From contig JALHLV010000010.1 of assembly GCA_022844405.1 (NCBI GenBank), positions 1 to 64,000 on the forward strand: a stretch of DNA of 64,000 bases. Direction: 5' to 3'. A program made the translations under genes and the position numbers. Below are positions 17,100 to 24,735 of this stretch, in pieces. Every line of letters starts with the position of its first letter. Position 1 is the first letter of the stretch. Below the pieces are notes generated by a model. The model saw only the letters and a list, made by a program, of their open reading frames with translations, did no database searches and had not been told where the DNA came from. Source of the DNA: Sphingomonadales bacterium. Lineage in GTDB: Bacteria > Pseudomonadota > Alphaproteobacteria > SMXS01.

Positions 17100-18158
17100 T
17101 CATCTCGTCCGGTTGACCAGGCCGCGCGCCGCGTACCACAGGATCACCGCGACCAGGACGCCGAGATAACCGTCCACCGCGTAATGCCACGCCAGATGCA
17201 CGGATCCGGCGAGGATACCGACGGCGAACCCGGTCAGCAGCCAGCCGAGCCACCGCGCGAGCGAAAAGCCGTACAGCGCCATCGTCACGCTGCTGGCGAC
17301 GTGCAGGCTCGGCATCGCCGAAATCCCGCGCACCGGGCCGTCAGACCGATACCCCTCGAGAAGCATCCGCTGTATGTCGAGCGCCCAGACCGGACTGGTC
17401 CTGGCGGACGCGTACAGAAAATCCATCTGCGGCCGGAAATCGTCGCCGTAGCCGAGCGCGGCGTAATAGACCGGTCCCGCCGACGACAGGAGGATCGCCA
17501 GCAGGTTACCCGCGATCACCCAGGTGAGGGCGAAGGCGAGCAGGAAGACGGTGTGCTCGCGCCGGCTCGGATTTCCGAAGCATGCGACGAGAACCAGGAA
17601 GAACATGACGAAGAACCAGGCGTTGTAGACCGCGTTGACGGCGGTCGTGCGCAGCGGTGTCCCCAGGACCGGCAGGAGCAGGCGCCAAGGGTCGTGCCCG
17701 CCATGCAGCAGCCGGTCAAGAGCGGCAAATTCCGGATCCCACGAAAACGGCGCGATCAGCGAAATCTGATCCTTCACGAAGGTGAAGGCGCCGGCCATAA
17801 TGGCGACCGCTCCGAACGCGACGATCCCGTTGACCAGCCGGTCCATGTCCAGGACCGTGGCCCTGGTATCGCCGATCAGCCATTCGATCGGCTTTTCGGG
17901 CCGCACCCGGATCGCCATGTGGAAAACCCGCGCCGCCAGGAGGGCCATCAGGAAAAACGGCAGGAAAATCTGCGCGGCGGTCAGCAGGATATCCATCGCC
18001 CCCGACGTGAACGACTTCCCCAGGAACCGGGAGATGGCGTGCGCTATCGCGAAATGAATGGCGACGGCGCCGATCAGCAGCCGGTTGCGCCAGAGCGCGT
18101 GTCTGACGGCGCGGAGGAAGGACGGCCATCCGGCCATTATCGTTGCCTGCAAATACAT
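17100..18158 (-). CDS. PAP2-superfamily integral membrane phosphatase / inositolphosphotransferase-like
   Basis: 352 residues (ATG 18158; an ATG at 18245 would add 29 mostly polar residues). About six to eight hydrophobic segments. The phosphatase motifs are AMPSLHVASSVTMALY, with the catalytic-type His, and later SVHLAWHYAVDGYLG with the second His and Asp, as in the PAP2_3 group that includes inositolphosphorylceramide synthases. Acts on lipid phosphates at the membrane; the substrate is unknown. Codon usage and base composition look slightly less GC-biased than the neighbours. Confidence 0.78.
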   Translation of the reverse strand: MYLQATIMAGWPSFLRAVRHALWRNRLLIGAVAIHFAIAHAISRFLGKSFTSGAMDILLTAAQIFLPFFLMALLAARVFHMAIRVRPEKPIEWLIGDTRATVLDMDRLVNGIVAFGAVAIMAGAFTFVKDQISLIAPFSWDPEFAALDRLLHGGHDPWRLLLPVLGTPLRTTAVNAVYNAWFFVMFFLVLVACFGNPSRREHTVFLLAFALTWVIAGNLLAILLSSAGPVYYAALGYGDDFRPQMDFLYASARTSPVWALDIQRMLLEGYRSDGPVRGISAMPSLHVASSVTMALYGFSLARWLGWLLTGFAVGILAGSVHLAWHYAVDGYLGVLVAVILWYAARGLVNRTR

Positions 18159-18377
18159 CCTGCTGCCCCAGCCGCTATCGTCAGACCATGCTGTGCGCCT
18201 GGCTGGCCTGTTCTGTGCGGTTTCCCTTTGCCGATGGTAGACCATGGCCGCCCCGCGCACCAACGGGCGCGTGGCGCGCGCTCGCCGACCGCGTCGGCGA
18301 CCGTTCCCAGCCGGCGAGGAAGCCGCCAACGCTGGCGCCTCAGGGAGCCCGCCGACCGACGGTTCGACGAAAGCCGT

Positions 18378-18851
18378 CTATTTGGTCGGACACTGCTTGT
18401 ATTCGCCGCTACCCTCCAGCGCGCCGGTGCAGTTCTTCGAATCGCTCAGCTTCTTGCAGTCGGCCGTGCCGGTGCAGTCGCAGAAGCTGTGGCTCGGATT
18501 GTCGTGGTAGTAGCAGTCGTATTTCTGCGGGGTGGGCGCGGCGGCCAGCGCCATGGCCGGGCGGCGCGTCAGGTTCGCCCAGTCGCACTGCCCGCCGGTG
18601 GGGTTGCCGTTGTTGTCGTTGACGTTGGTCACCTCGCTCTTGCACTTGCCCGAATTGGCCAGCTTGATGCAGTTCTGCGCGCCGTGGCAGGTGCACTTCT
18701 TGGTGTCGCTGTTGCACGAGTAGAAGAAGGTCGGCTTGGGCTTGGGCGCGGCCAGCGTGGCCTGGCCACCGGTCGGCTGCGCGTGGGTTCCGGTGACGGC
18801 GAATACGAAGACAGCGGCCAGCGCGACCGCCAGCAATGCGATGCGGTTCAT
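18378..18851 (-). CDS. Cysteine-rich secreted protein with internally duplicated motif
   Basis: 157 residues, not a recognised family. A Sec signal (1-24, ending GTHA) is followed by a mature region with 12 Cys. Two related modules can be aligned: YSC-x6-C-x-C-x4-NC-IKLANSGKC (about 43-69) and YDC-x9-C-x-C-x4-DC-KKLSDSKNC (about 111-141), each with C..CxC..C-x-KL-x-x-S-x-x-C, joined by a linker containing one more Cys. All Cys are probably disulfide-bonded in the periplasm or outside. ATG 18851 is preceded by a GGGAGGGAGAGA tract that overlaps a (CT)7 repeat. Confidence 0.75.
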   Translation of the reverse strand: MNRIALLAVALAAVFVFAVTGTHAQPTGGQATLAAPKPKPTFFYSCNSDTKKCTCHGAQNCIKLANSGKCKSEVTNVNDNNGNPTGGQCDWANLTRRPAMALAAAPTPQKYDCYYHDNPSHSFCDCTGTADCKKLSDSKNCTGALEGSGEYKQCPTK

Positions 18852-19055
18852 GTCTCTCTCTCTCTCTCCCTCCCGGCGGCCCGTTGACCGCCTCCGCCCC
18901 CAAACCGCCCGATAGGTTATGTCGACGCAGGCGCACTTGCAATCGGCGCCCAACAGCCCGAAGGGACCCGTCGACGAAGGGTTGCGCTCGCCGGGCCGGT
19001 GGCCGAGTCTCGATCCCGCGCGGAGGCCGCGCTATCGGACGAACCGGAGGCCGTG

Positions 19056-19421
19056 ATGGACGACATGGAGAAAATTCAGGCGCGCACCATGACGGCGGCG
19101 GCCCGCCTCCCCGGCATCGAGGCCGGCATCTCCTACGGCACGCCCGCCGTGAAGGTGCGCGGCACGCTGCTGGCGCGGGTCAAGGACGGCGAGACGCTGG
19201 TGGTGATGTGCGCGCTGCCCGACAAGGAACTGCTGATGGAGGCGGCGCCGGATATCTACTATGAGACCGACCACTATCGGGGCTGGCCGGCGGTGCTGGT
19301 GCGCATGGCGGCCATCGCCGACGACGAGCTGGCGCACCGGATCGAGCAGGCCTGGCGGATGAAGGCGCCGAAGACGCTGGTCAGGCAATTCGACGACGCC
19401 TCGGCACGGAACGGGTCCTAG
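19056..19421 (+). CDS. MmcQ/YjbR-family protein
   Basis: 121 residues of the MmcQ/YjbR fold (DUF419), small double-wing DNA-binding-like proteins of unclear role. Typical features are GISYGTPAVKVRGTLLARVKDG, LVVMCALPDKELLMEAAPDIYYETDHYRGWPAVLVRM and a C-terminal helix with W-x-MKAPKTLVR. ATG 19056 has GGAGG at 19046-19050; GTG 18999 and 19053 are in frame but less well placed. Confidence 0.82.
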   Translation: MDDMEKIQARTMTAAARLPGIEAGISYGTPAVKVRGTLLARVKDGETLVVMCALPDKELLMEAAPDIYYETDHYRGWPAVLVRMAAIADDELAHRIEQAWRMKAPKTLVRQFDDASARNGS

Positions 19422-19485
19422 CCGCTTGCCGCCGGTTTCGCAGGCTCCTACTTTCCTCGCGACGCCAACCCATTATCCGTGAGTC

Positions 19486-20043
19486 ATGGACCTTCCGAAG
19501 CAGAACCGTGCGCTGCCGATCATCCTGGGCCTGCTGCTCGCCGCCGGGCCGGCGCAGGCGATGGCGCCGATCCGCGACCATCTGGACACCGGCCGGGCGG
19601 GCGAGCGCGACCATGCCTATCCGCTGATGCGCTGCGGCGCGCTCTACATGTCGTCGCTGAAGGCGACGGACGCCGACGTGCCGCCGGAAAAGGCCGAGCA
19701 CATCCTGCAGACGGCGATGAAGATGATCGCCATCGCCACGTCGTTCCGCATGAAGCAGGGCGACGACGCCACGGCCACGGCGAACGGGGTCATGGACGAG
19801 GTGGAGCGCATGGTCGCCGCCTATGCCGGCGAGAGCGCCGCGTCCAGCAAGACCTCGCTGCTGGCCCAGGACTTCAAGTATTGCCGCAACTTCGCCGAGC
19901 CGTTCGCGCGCAACTACAACATGGATCCGCCGCGGGGCGCACCGCGGCCGGTGCCGCGCGAGACGCCGCTGCCGGAGCCGTCGCCGCCGGACGAGCCCGA
20001 GATCCGTCCGGGCGACGTGCCCGGCGCGCCGCTGCCGCATTAG
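19486..20043 (+). CDS. Exported protein of unknown function with proline-rich tail
   Basis: 185 residues. Signal peptide about 1-25 (LPIILGLLLAAGPAQA), a helical middle with MRCGALYMSSL and CRNFAEPFARNYN (two Cys that could pair), then a Pro-rich tail from about residue 147 (PPRGAPRPVPRETPLPEP and onward). A Pro/Glu tail of this type suggests an extended linker or cell-wall-spanning segment. Family not recognised. Stands alone between two small genes. Confidence 0.7.
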   Translation: MDLPKQNRALPIILGLLLAAGPAQAMAPIRDHLDTGRAGERDHAYPLMRCGALYMSSLKATDADVPPEKAEHILQTAMKMIAIATSFRMKQGDDATATANGVMDEVERMVAAYAGESAASSKTSLLAQDFKYCRNFAEPFARNYNMDPPRGAPRPVPRETPLPEPSPPDEPEIRPGDVPGAPLPH

Positions 20044-20151
20044 GGCAAGAGCCGCTCAGGTTGGGTCAGTGGGATCAGCGTGCCGCTGGCGCGGTCGCCC
20101 TCATCCGGCGCTTCCAGCTTCGCCCGTTGGGCTACGCCGGGACAACTCGCG

Positions 20152-20221
20152 CCACCTTCTCCCCGGCGGGGAGAGGATGGCCGCGCAGCGGCCAGGTGAG
20201 GGGGACCGCGAAGCGGTTCCG
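20152..20221. repeat. Dispersed intergenic repeat (CTCTCCCCGGCGGGGAGAGG type)
   Basis: CTTCTCCCCGGCGGGGAGAGG forms a perfect palindromic hairpin, followed by GGTGAGGGGGACCGCGAAGCGGTTCCG. The reverse complement of this unit occurs at 34084-34130 with the same outer GGAACCGCTTCGCGGTCCCCCTCACC. The rest of the 245-bp gap (20044-20288) shows no gene. Confidence 0.7.
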
Positions 20222-20288
20222 AAGCGGATCGGGTGCTCAGCCAGCGGACCAGATTTCTCGGCTGCCACACCGGGCAGGATCGTCCCTT

Positions 20289-20918
20289 CTAGGCAAGCGA
20301 GCTGGGCCGCTTCTCGATCCTGTCCCACCAGCGCAGCAGGTTGGTGTGCCGGTCGGCGAAGAACAGGCCGGCATGCTTGCCGGTGCCGAGGCGTGCATAG
20401 GCGGTGATGTCGACCACGGTGAAATCGTCGCCGGCGATGTAGTCGCGGCCGGCCATGTCGGCGTCGAGCCAGTCGAACTTCTTCAGCGCGTCGTGGCGGC
20501 AGGCGTCCACATACTCCGGCACCTGGGTGAGCACCCCGGCGAAGAACGGCTGCTGGTGCTTGACGAAGCTGGTGACGTAGCTGGCGACGTCGAGCTCGAT
20601 GCGGCGGTTCCACATCTCGATGACGGCGCGCTCCTTCGGCGTGGTGCCAAACAGCGGCGGGTTGGGATGGAACTCCTCCAGGTAGCGGCAGATGGCGTAG
20701 GACTCGGTGAGATAGGAGCCGTCCTCGAGCCTGAGCACCGGCAGCGCCGCCATGGGATTGATCTTGCGGAATTCGGGCGTGCGGTGCTCCATCTTCGAGA
20801 AGTCCACGTTCTGCCGCGGTATCTCCAGCCCCTTTTCCGCCAGGTACATGCGGACCCGTTTGGTGTTGGAGCCGGCCTGATTGTCGAGCAACGTCAGTCC
20901 CGCGAGCCGAATGGTCAT
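20289..20918 (-). CDS. Glutathione S-transferase family protein
   Basis: 209 residues. The N-terminal thioredoxin-like domain has SNTKRVRMYLAEKGLEI, NPMAALPVLRLEDGSYLTES (glutathione-binding segment with cis-Pro and ES) and AICRYLEE. The C-terminal helical domain has DYIAGDDFTVVDITAYA. Cytosolic conjugation or isomerisation is likely. ATG 20918 was chosen because it begins the first beta strand; upstream codons in frame are unconvincing. Confidence 0.87.
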   Translation of the reverse strand: MTIRLAGLTLLDNQAGSNTKRVRMYLAEKGLEIPRQNVDFSKMEHRTPEFRKINPMAALPVLRLEDGSYLTESYAICRYLEEFHPNPPLFGTTPKERAVIEMWNRRIELDVASYVTSFVKHQQPFFAGVLTQVPEYVDACRHDALKKFDWLDADMAGRDYIAGDDFTVVDITAYARLGTGKHAGLFFADRHTNLLRWWDRIEKRPSSLA

Positions 20919-21067
20919 GGTGTCACCTGCTGATTTCCCTGTTTCGCCGCGGAGAGTAGACCTTCGCGTCACACCCGCGAAAGCCCGATCTGCGGCACAG
21001 CCCGTTGCCGCCATCCGAGCGGATCCTTAATATTGGCTGGGGCGCGGGCAGCGCCGCGAGGGGGAAC

Positions 21068-22636
21068 GTGCCGGCAAAAGTGCTTTTCATCGGCCTCGAC
21101 GCGGCCAGCGCGGCGCTGATCCGGCGGTTTACCGTCGAGGGGACGATGCCGACCTTCGCGCGGCTGGAGCGCGAGGGCGCGCTGTGCCGGCTGGAAAGCC
21201 CGCTGCAGACCCTCCCCGGCGCCATCTGGCCGGAGATCTCGACCGGCATCTCATGCGGCAAGATGGGAGAATTCTATCACCCCGGGCAGCTCCGCACCGG
21301 GGAATCGCGCATCCGGCCGCTGACCAAGGCCGACACCGACCCCGAACGCTATTTCTGGACGAAGGCCAGCCGCGCGGGCCGCAGGGTCGCCGCCATCGAC
21401 ATGCCGCAGACGGCCATCGCGCAGGATATCAACGGCGTCCAGCTCTGCGAATGGGGCCTGCACGACCGCAATTTCAAGATCGCGTCCGATCCGCCGGCGC
21501 TGCTCGGCGAGTTGCGCGCCCGGCACGGCGACCATCCGGTCCAGGGCCGGGCGTGCGACACGCTGGCCACCCAGGACGGCCACGACGTGCTGCTCGACAG
21601 CCTGCTCGACGGCTGCCGCAGGAAGGCCGATCTGCTGACGGACCTGATGGACCGCGACGGCTGGGACCTGTTCACCTGCGTGTTCAGCGAGGCCCATTGC
21701 GGCGGCCACCAGTTCTGGCACCTGCTCGACAAATCGCATCCCCGGCATCCGGCGGACGCGCCGCAGCGGATGCGCGACGCCATGAAGCTGCTCTACTCGG
21801 CCATCGACGACGGGGTGGGACGGGTGATCGCGCGGGCCGGCCCCGACGCCACAGTGATGGTCCTGGCGAGCCACGGCATGGGTCCTTATGTGGGCGGACC
21901 GCAGTTGTTGCCGGAAGTTCTCTCGCGCCTGGGCATGGGCGCGGCGCGCGACACGCCGATCCGCCGGCGGCTCCGCGCGCTGCATGACAAGGCGCGCTAT
22001 TTGCCGTGGGGCGTCAAGCGGCGGCTGCGCGCGGCGCTGGCGTTCGGCGGGCTGCGCCGGGCCCAGGCGAGCATCGGCGTGATGTACGATCCGTTCGAGT
22101 CCCGGGAGACCCGCGCCGGCGTGGTGCGGAACAACCGGTGCGGCGCCATCCGGCTGAACCTGAAGGGCCGCGAGCCGTTTGGCGCGGTGGCGCCGGGCGC
22201 CGGGGCGGCGGCGCTGGTCGCCGAACTGCGCGCCGAGCTGATGGCCCTGAAACTGCCGGGCACGGACAAACCCATCATCGACAGCATCATCGGCGCCGAG
22301 GAAGCGTTCGGCCCCGGCCACCATCCGGACGTCCCGGACCTGATGGTGAGCTTCCGCGCCGACATCGGCCGCATGGAGGCCTGCCAGTCGCCGCGCATCG
22401 GAACCGTGGCGGTGCCGATCAACTCGCCAGGCTATCCACGCACCGGCGACCACGTGCCCAATGCGCGGATGTGGGCGGCCGGTCCGGGCATCCTGGCGGG
22501 GAAGCGGCTGCCGGACGGCAGCGTGCTCGACATCGCGCCGACGGTCCTCGCCCTGCTCGGCGTGCCGCCCGGGGACATCGACGGGCGGCCGCTGGCGCTG
22601 CGCGCCTTGCCGTCGGCCGACCGGCCGGCGGGGTGA
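21068..22636 (+). CDS. Alkaline-phosphatase-superfamily phosphodiesterase / nucleotide pyrophosphatase
   Basis: 522 residues. The N terminus VPAKVLFIGLDAASAALIRRF with the metal Asp (D11), then LPGAIWPEISTG (nucleophile region), TVMVLASHGMGPY with the metal-type SHGM, and GDHVPNARMWAAGPGI plus DIAPTVLALLGV at the C terminus are the conserved blocks of type I phosphodiesterase/nucleotide pyrophosphatases. No signal peptide is evident, so it is probably cytoplasmic. GTG 21068 follows GAGGGGAA. The substrate is unknown; similar proteins occur in surface-polysaccharide and natural-product clusters, none of which is visible here. Confidence 0.83.
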   Translation: MPAKVLFIGLDAASAALIRRFTVEGTMPTFARLEREGALCRLESPLQTLPGAIWPEISTGISCGKMGEFYHPGQLRTGESRIRPLTKADTDPERYFWTKASRAGRRVAAIDMPQTAIAQDINGVQLCEWGLHDRNFKIASDPPALLGELRARHGDHPVQGRACDTLATQDGHDVLLDSLLDGCRRKADLLTDLMDRDGWDLFTCVFSEAHCGGHQFWHLLDKSHPRHPADAPQRMRDAMKLLYSAIDDGVGRVIARAGPDATVMVLASHGMGPYVGGPQLLPEVLSRLGMGAARDTPIRRRLRALHDKARYLPWGVKRRLRAALAFGGLRRAQASIGVMYDPFESRETRAGVVRNNRCGAIRLNLKGREPFGAVAPGAGAAALVAELRAELMALKLPGTDKPIIDSIIGAEEAFGPGHHPDVPDLMVSFRADIGRMEACQSPRIGTVAVPINSPGYPRTGDHVPNARMWAAGPGILAGKRLPDGSVLDIAPTVLALLGVPPGDIDGRPLALRALPSADRPAG

Positions 22637-22650
22637 GTGCCGGCGGCCGG

Positions 22651-23010
22651 CTACTGGTTGGCCCAGGCCGGCGACCGGGCGATATCGCCGAACGCCTTCC
22701 TCGCGGCGTCGAACGGCTCGCCCTCGACCTCCTTGCCGTCGACCTTGATCTCGTCCAGCTCGCCGTCATTGTCGATGGCGCAGGTGGTGACGATGCGTCG
22801 CTCGTCCTCGGAATCCTGGGTGATCAGGTCGAGCTGGGCCTGGCCCGGTCCCCAGCTGTGGGAGTCGACCTTGGCGCCGCGGATCGGCTCGCCCAGGGCG
22901 CGCGACGCCGAGATGCAGCCGCTGATCAGCACCTCCGGCTTGTAGACCACGCCGCAGCCGGCGACCGCCGCAAGCCCGATGACGGTCATGGCCCTCACGA
23001 TTCCGATCAC
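22651..23010 (-). CDS. Small lipoprotein of unknown function, paralogue A
   Basis: 119 residues with a lipobox AVAGC (C19). The mature part is short and ends GELDEIKVDGKEVEGEPFDAARKAFGDIA. The same layout and C-terminal motif (G-x-L-x-x-IK-x-DG-x-x-x-x-G-x-x-x-DAA-x-x-AF) occur in the gene at 24254-24595, so the two are paralogues flanking yceI and cytochrome b561. Location is the inner or outer membrane facing the periplasm. Not a named family. Confidence 0.72.
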   Translation of the reverse strand: MIGIVRAMTVIGLAAVAGCGVVYKPEVLISGCISASRALGEPIRGAKVDSHSWGPGQAQLDLITQDSEDERRIVTTCAIDNDGELDEIKVDGKEVEGEPFDAARKAFGDIARSPAWANQ

Positions 23011-23100
23011 GTTCCCTCCGTCGCCAACAGCGCGCCGGTCCCGGGCGCAGCCTTCCTTATAGGTAACGCGGCGGCGCGGCGAAAGTGGCGCACGCCCGGT

Positions 23101-23703
23101 TCAGCGCTTCACCGCAACCGCGACGATCGCCAGCTTGACGTCAAGCCCGATCCATTGATCCGTCGCCCACTGGCCTTCACCCACGCCGAAGTCGGTGCGC
23201 CTGAGGGTGAAGCCGCCCTTGATGGCGGCGGTGTCGCCCGTTGGCATGAGGGTGAACGGAATGGTCACCTGCCGCTGGACGCCCTTGATGGTCATCATGC
23301 CCGTGGCTTCGAAGCCGCGCCCGGCCTTCTCCACGATCTTGTGCGACTTGAACGTCGCCTTCGGATGGCCCGCCACGTCGAACCAGTCGCCGCCCGGCAG
23401 CGCCTCGTTGCGTTGCTTGTCGCCCGCGTCGATGGCGGACAGGTCCACGGTCGCGTTGAGCGTGGCGTTTGTCGTGTCCGCCGGGTCAAGGGTGAGGTCG
23501 GCGGTGAATTTGGAGAACTTGCCGGTGAAGGCCTGGCCGAGCTGGCTGGCGGTGAATGTCAGGCTGCTCTTTTCGGGCACGATGCGCCAGGTCGGCGCCA
23601 CCAGCCCGTGGCTTGCGCCGTCGTCCTTGCGCGCGCCCGCCGCCCAAACGCCCGGGGCCGCCAGGCAGAGCACGAGTATCGAAACCGGCAGCCACCGCCG
23701 CAT
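23101..23703 (-). CDS. yceI: YceI-family periplasmic protein
   Basis: 200 residues. Sec signal about 1-22, then the lipocalin-like YceI domain: SSLTFTASQLGQAFTGKFSKFTADLTLDP, STIDAGDKQRNEALPGGDWFDVAGHPKATFKS-like core, GFEATGMMTIKGVQRQVTIPF and the C-terminal DFGVGEGQWATDQWIGLDVKL. The family binds polyprenoid lipids. Co-directional with cytochrome b561 two bases upstream, the frequent YceI/b561 pairing. Confidence 0.9.
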   Translation of the reverse strand: MRRWLPVSILVLCLAAPGVWAAGARKDDGASHGLVAPTWRIVPEKSSLTFTASQLGQAFTGKFSKFTADLTLDPADTTNATLNATVDLSAIDAGDKQRNEALPGGDWFDVAGHPKATFKSHKIVEKAGRGFEATGMMTIKGVQRQVTIPFTLMPTGDTAAIKGGFTLRRTDFGVGEGQWATDQWIGLDVKLAIVAVAVKR

Positions 23704-23705
23704 CG

Positions 23706-24257
23706 TCACGCTCCTTTGCGCCGCATGAAGGGCAGCATCCGCGCCAGCACGTCGTCGCGCTGGACATAGTGGTGCTTGAGCGCCGCCGCGACGTGGAGCA
23801 CGAGAAGCGCGACCGCGCCGAACGCCAGCAGCACATGGCCGGCCTTGAAGGCCTCGAACGCCGCTTTGGGTAACGGCAGGTGCGGCCACGGGATCACGCC
23901 CCAGAGCACCGTCGGGATGTTGTAGGGCGACGCCGACACCATGGCCCAGCCGAGCAGCGGGATGGCGACGATCAGCATATAGAAGCCGATATGGGTCGCC
24001 CGCGCCGCCCGCCGCTCCCACGGCCTCAGCGTGTCCGGCAACGGCGGCGGCGGGTGCGTCAGCCGCCAGGCCAGCCGCAGCAGCGATAGCGCCAGCACGG
24101 TGATGCCCAGCGACTTGTGCAGCTGGTAGAGCGCGAATTTGCGGGTGAGCTCGGTATCCGGCAGGCCGGTCATGACGATGCCGATGACGACGAGACCGAC
24201 GATCGCCAGCGCGATCAGCCAGTGCAGCGCGATTGCCACCGCCGAATAGCGGGTCAT
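23706..24257 (-). CDS. cybB: Cytochrome b561-type membrane protein
   Basis: 183 residues, four transmembrane helices (about 6-29, 47-65, 86-108, 139-161). Conserved heme-ligand-type histidines lie in IALHWLIA (H12), QLHKSLG (H47) and in the last helix (GHVLLAF, VLHVAAALKHHYV). It probably moves electrons from ubiquinol across the inner membrane, with YceI as its partner. The start overlaps the stop of the upstream lipoprotein (ATGA), indicating coupling. Confidence 0.88.
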   Translation of the reverse strand: MTRYSAVAIALHWLIALAIVGLVVIGIVMTGLPDTELTRKFALYQLHKSLGITVLALSLLRLAWRLTHPPPPLPDTLRPWERRAARATHIGFYMLIVAIPLLGWAMVSASPYNIPTVLWGVIPWPHLPLPKAAFEAFKAGHVLLAFGAVALLVLHVAAALKHHYVQRDDVLARMLPFMRRKGA

Positions 24258-24595
24258 GGGTGGACCGCCGCGGCGAAGGCCGCCTTGGCGGCATCCAGCT
24301 CATCGCCGTGCGCGCCGGTGCCGTCGATCTTGATGCGCTTGAGGGTGCCGCCCATGGTGACCTTGCATTTGACGTTGACGACCGTGGGCTCGGCGCCCGC
24401 GCCCGGCACGTGGAACCGCAGGATCGCCTCGCGGCCGACCACCGCGCGGTAATCGAGCGCCGCGCTGTCCAGTTCGGGACGCATGGCGGCCGCCGAGGCT
24501 TCGCAGCCCGCCAGCATGGGCTTCTTGCCCAGCGGCTCGCCGCATGCCGCGAGCGCCACCAGACCCAGGGTCATGACCAGCATCCATATCCGCAT
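24254..24595 (-). CDS. Small lipoprotein of unknown function, paralogue B
   Basis: 113 residues, lipobox ALAAC (C18), then LAGCEASAAAMRPELDSAALDYRAV and a C-terminal GTLKRIKIDGTGAHGDELDAAKAAFAAAV that aligns with paralogue A at 22651-23010. It is the first gene of the lipoprotein B - cytochrome b561 - YceI run and is translationally coupled to cytochrome b561 by an ATGA overlap. Function unknown; the location suggests a role with the YceI/b561 pair. Confidence 0.75.
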   Translation of the reverse strand: MRIWMLVMTLGLVALAACGEPLGKKPMLAGCEASAAAMRPELDSAALDYRAVVGREAILRFHVPGAGAEPTVVNVKCKVTMGGTLKRIKIDGTGAHGDELDAAKAAFAAAVHP

Positions 24596-24735
24596 CGCCC
24601 GATTAATAGCACGGCGGCGCGTCCCGTCCAGCGTGGCGGTTTTTCTGCACCCGCGCCGGAAACTTCGCTGGACATCGCGAAGAGACGGACGTTTGCTTGA
24701 TGGAAGCCGGGACCAGCCGATATTGGGGAGATATC

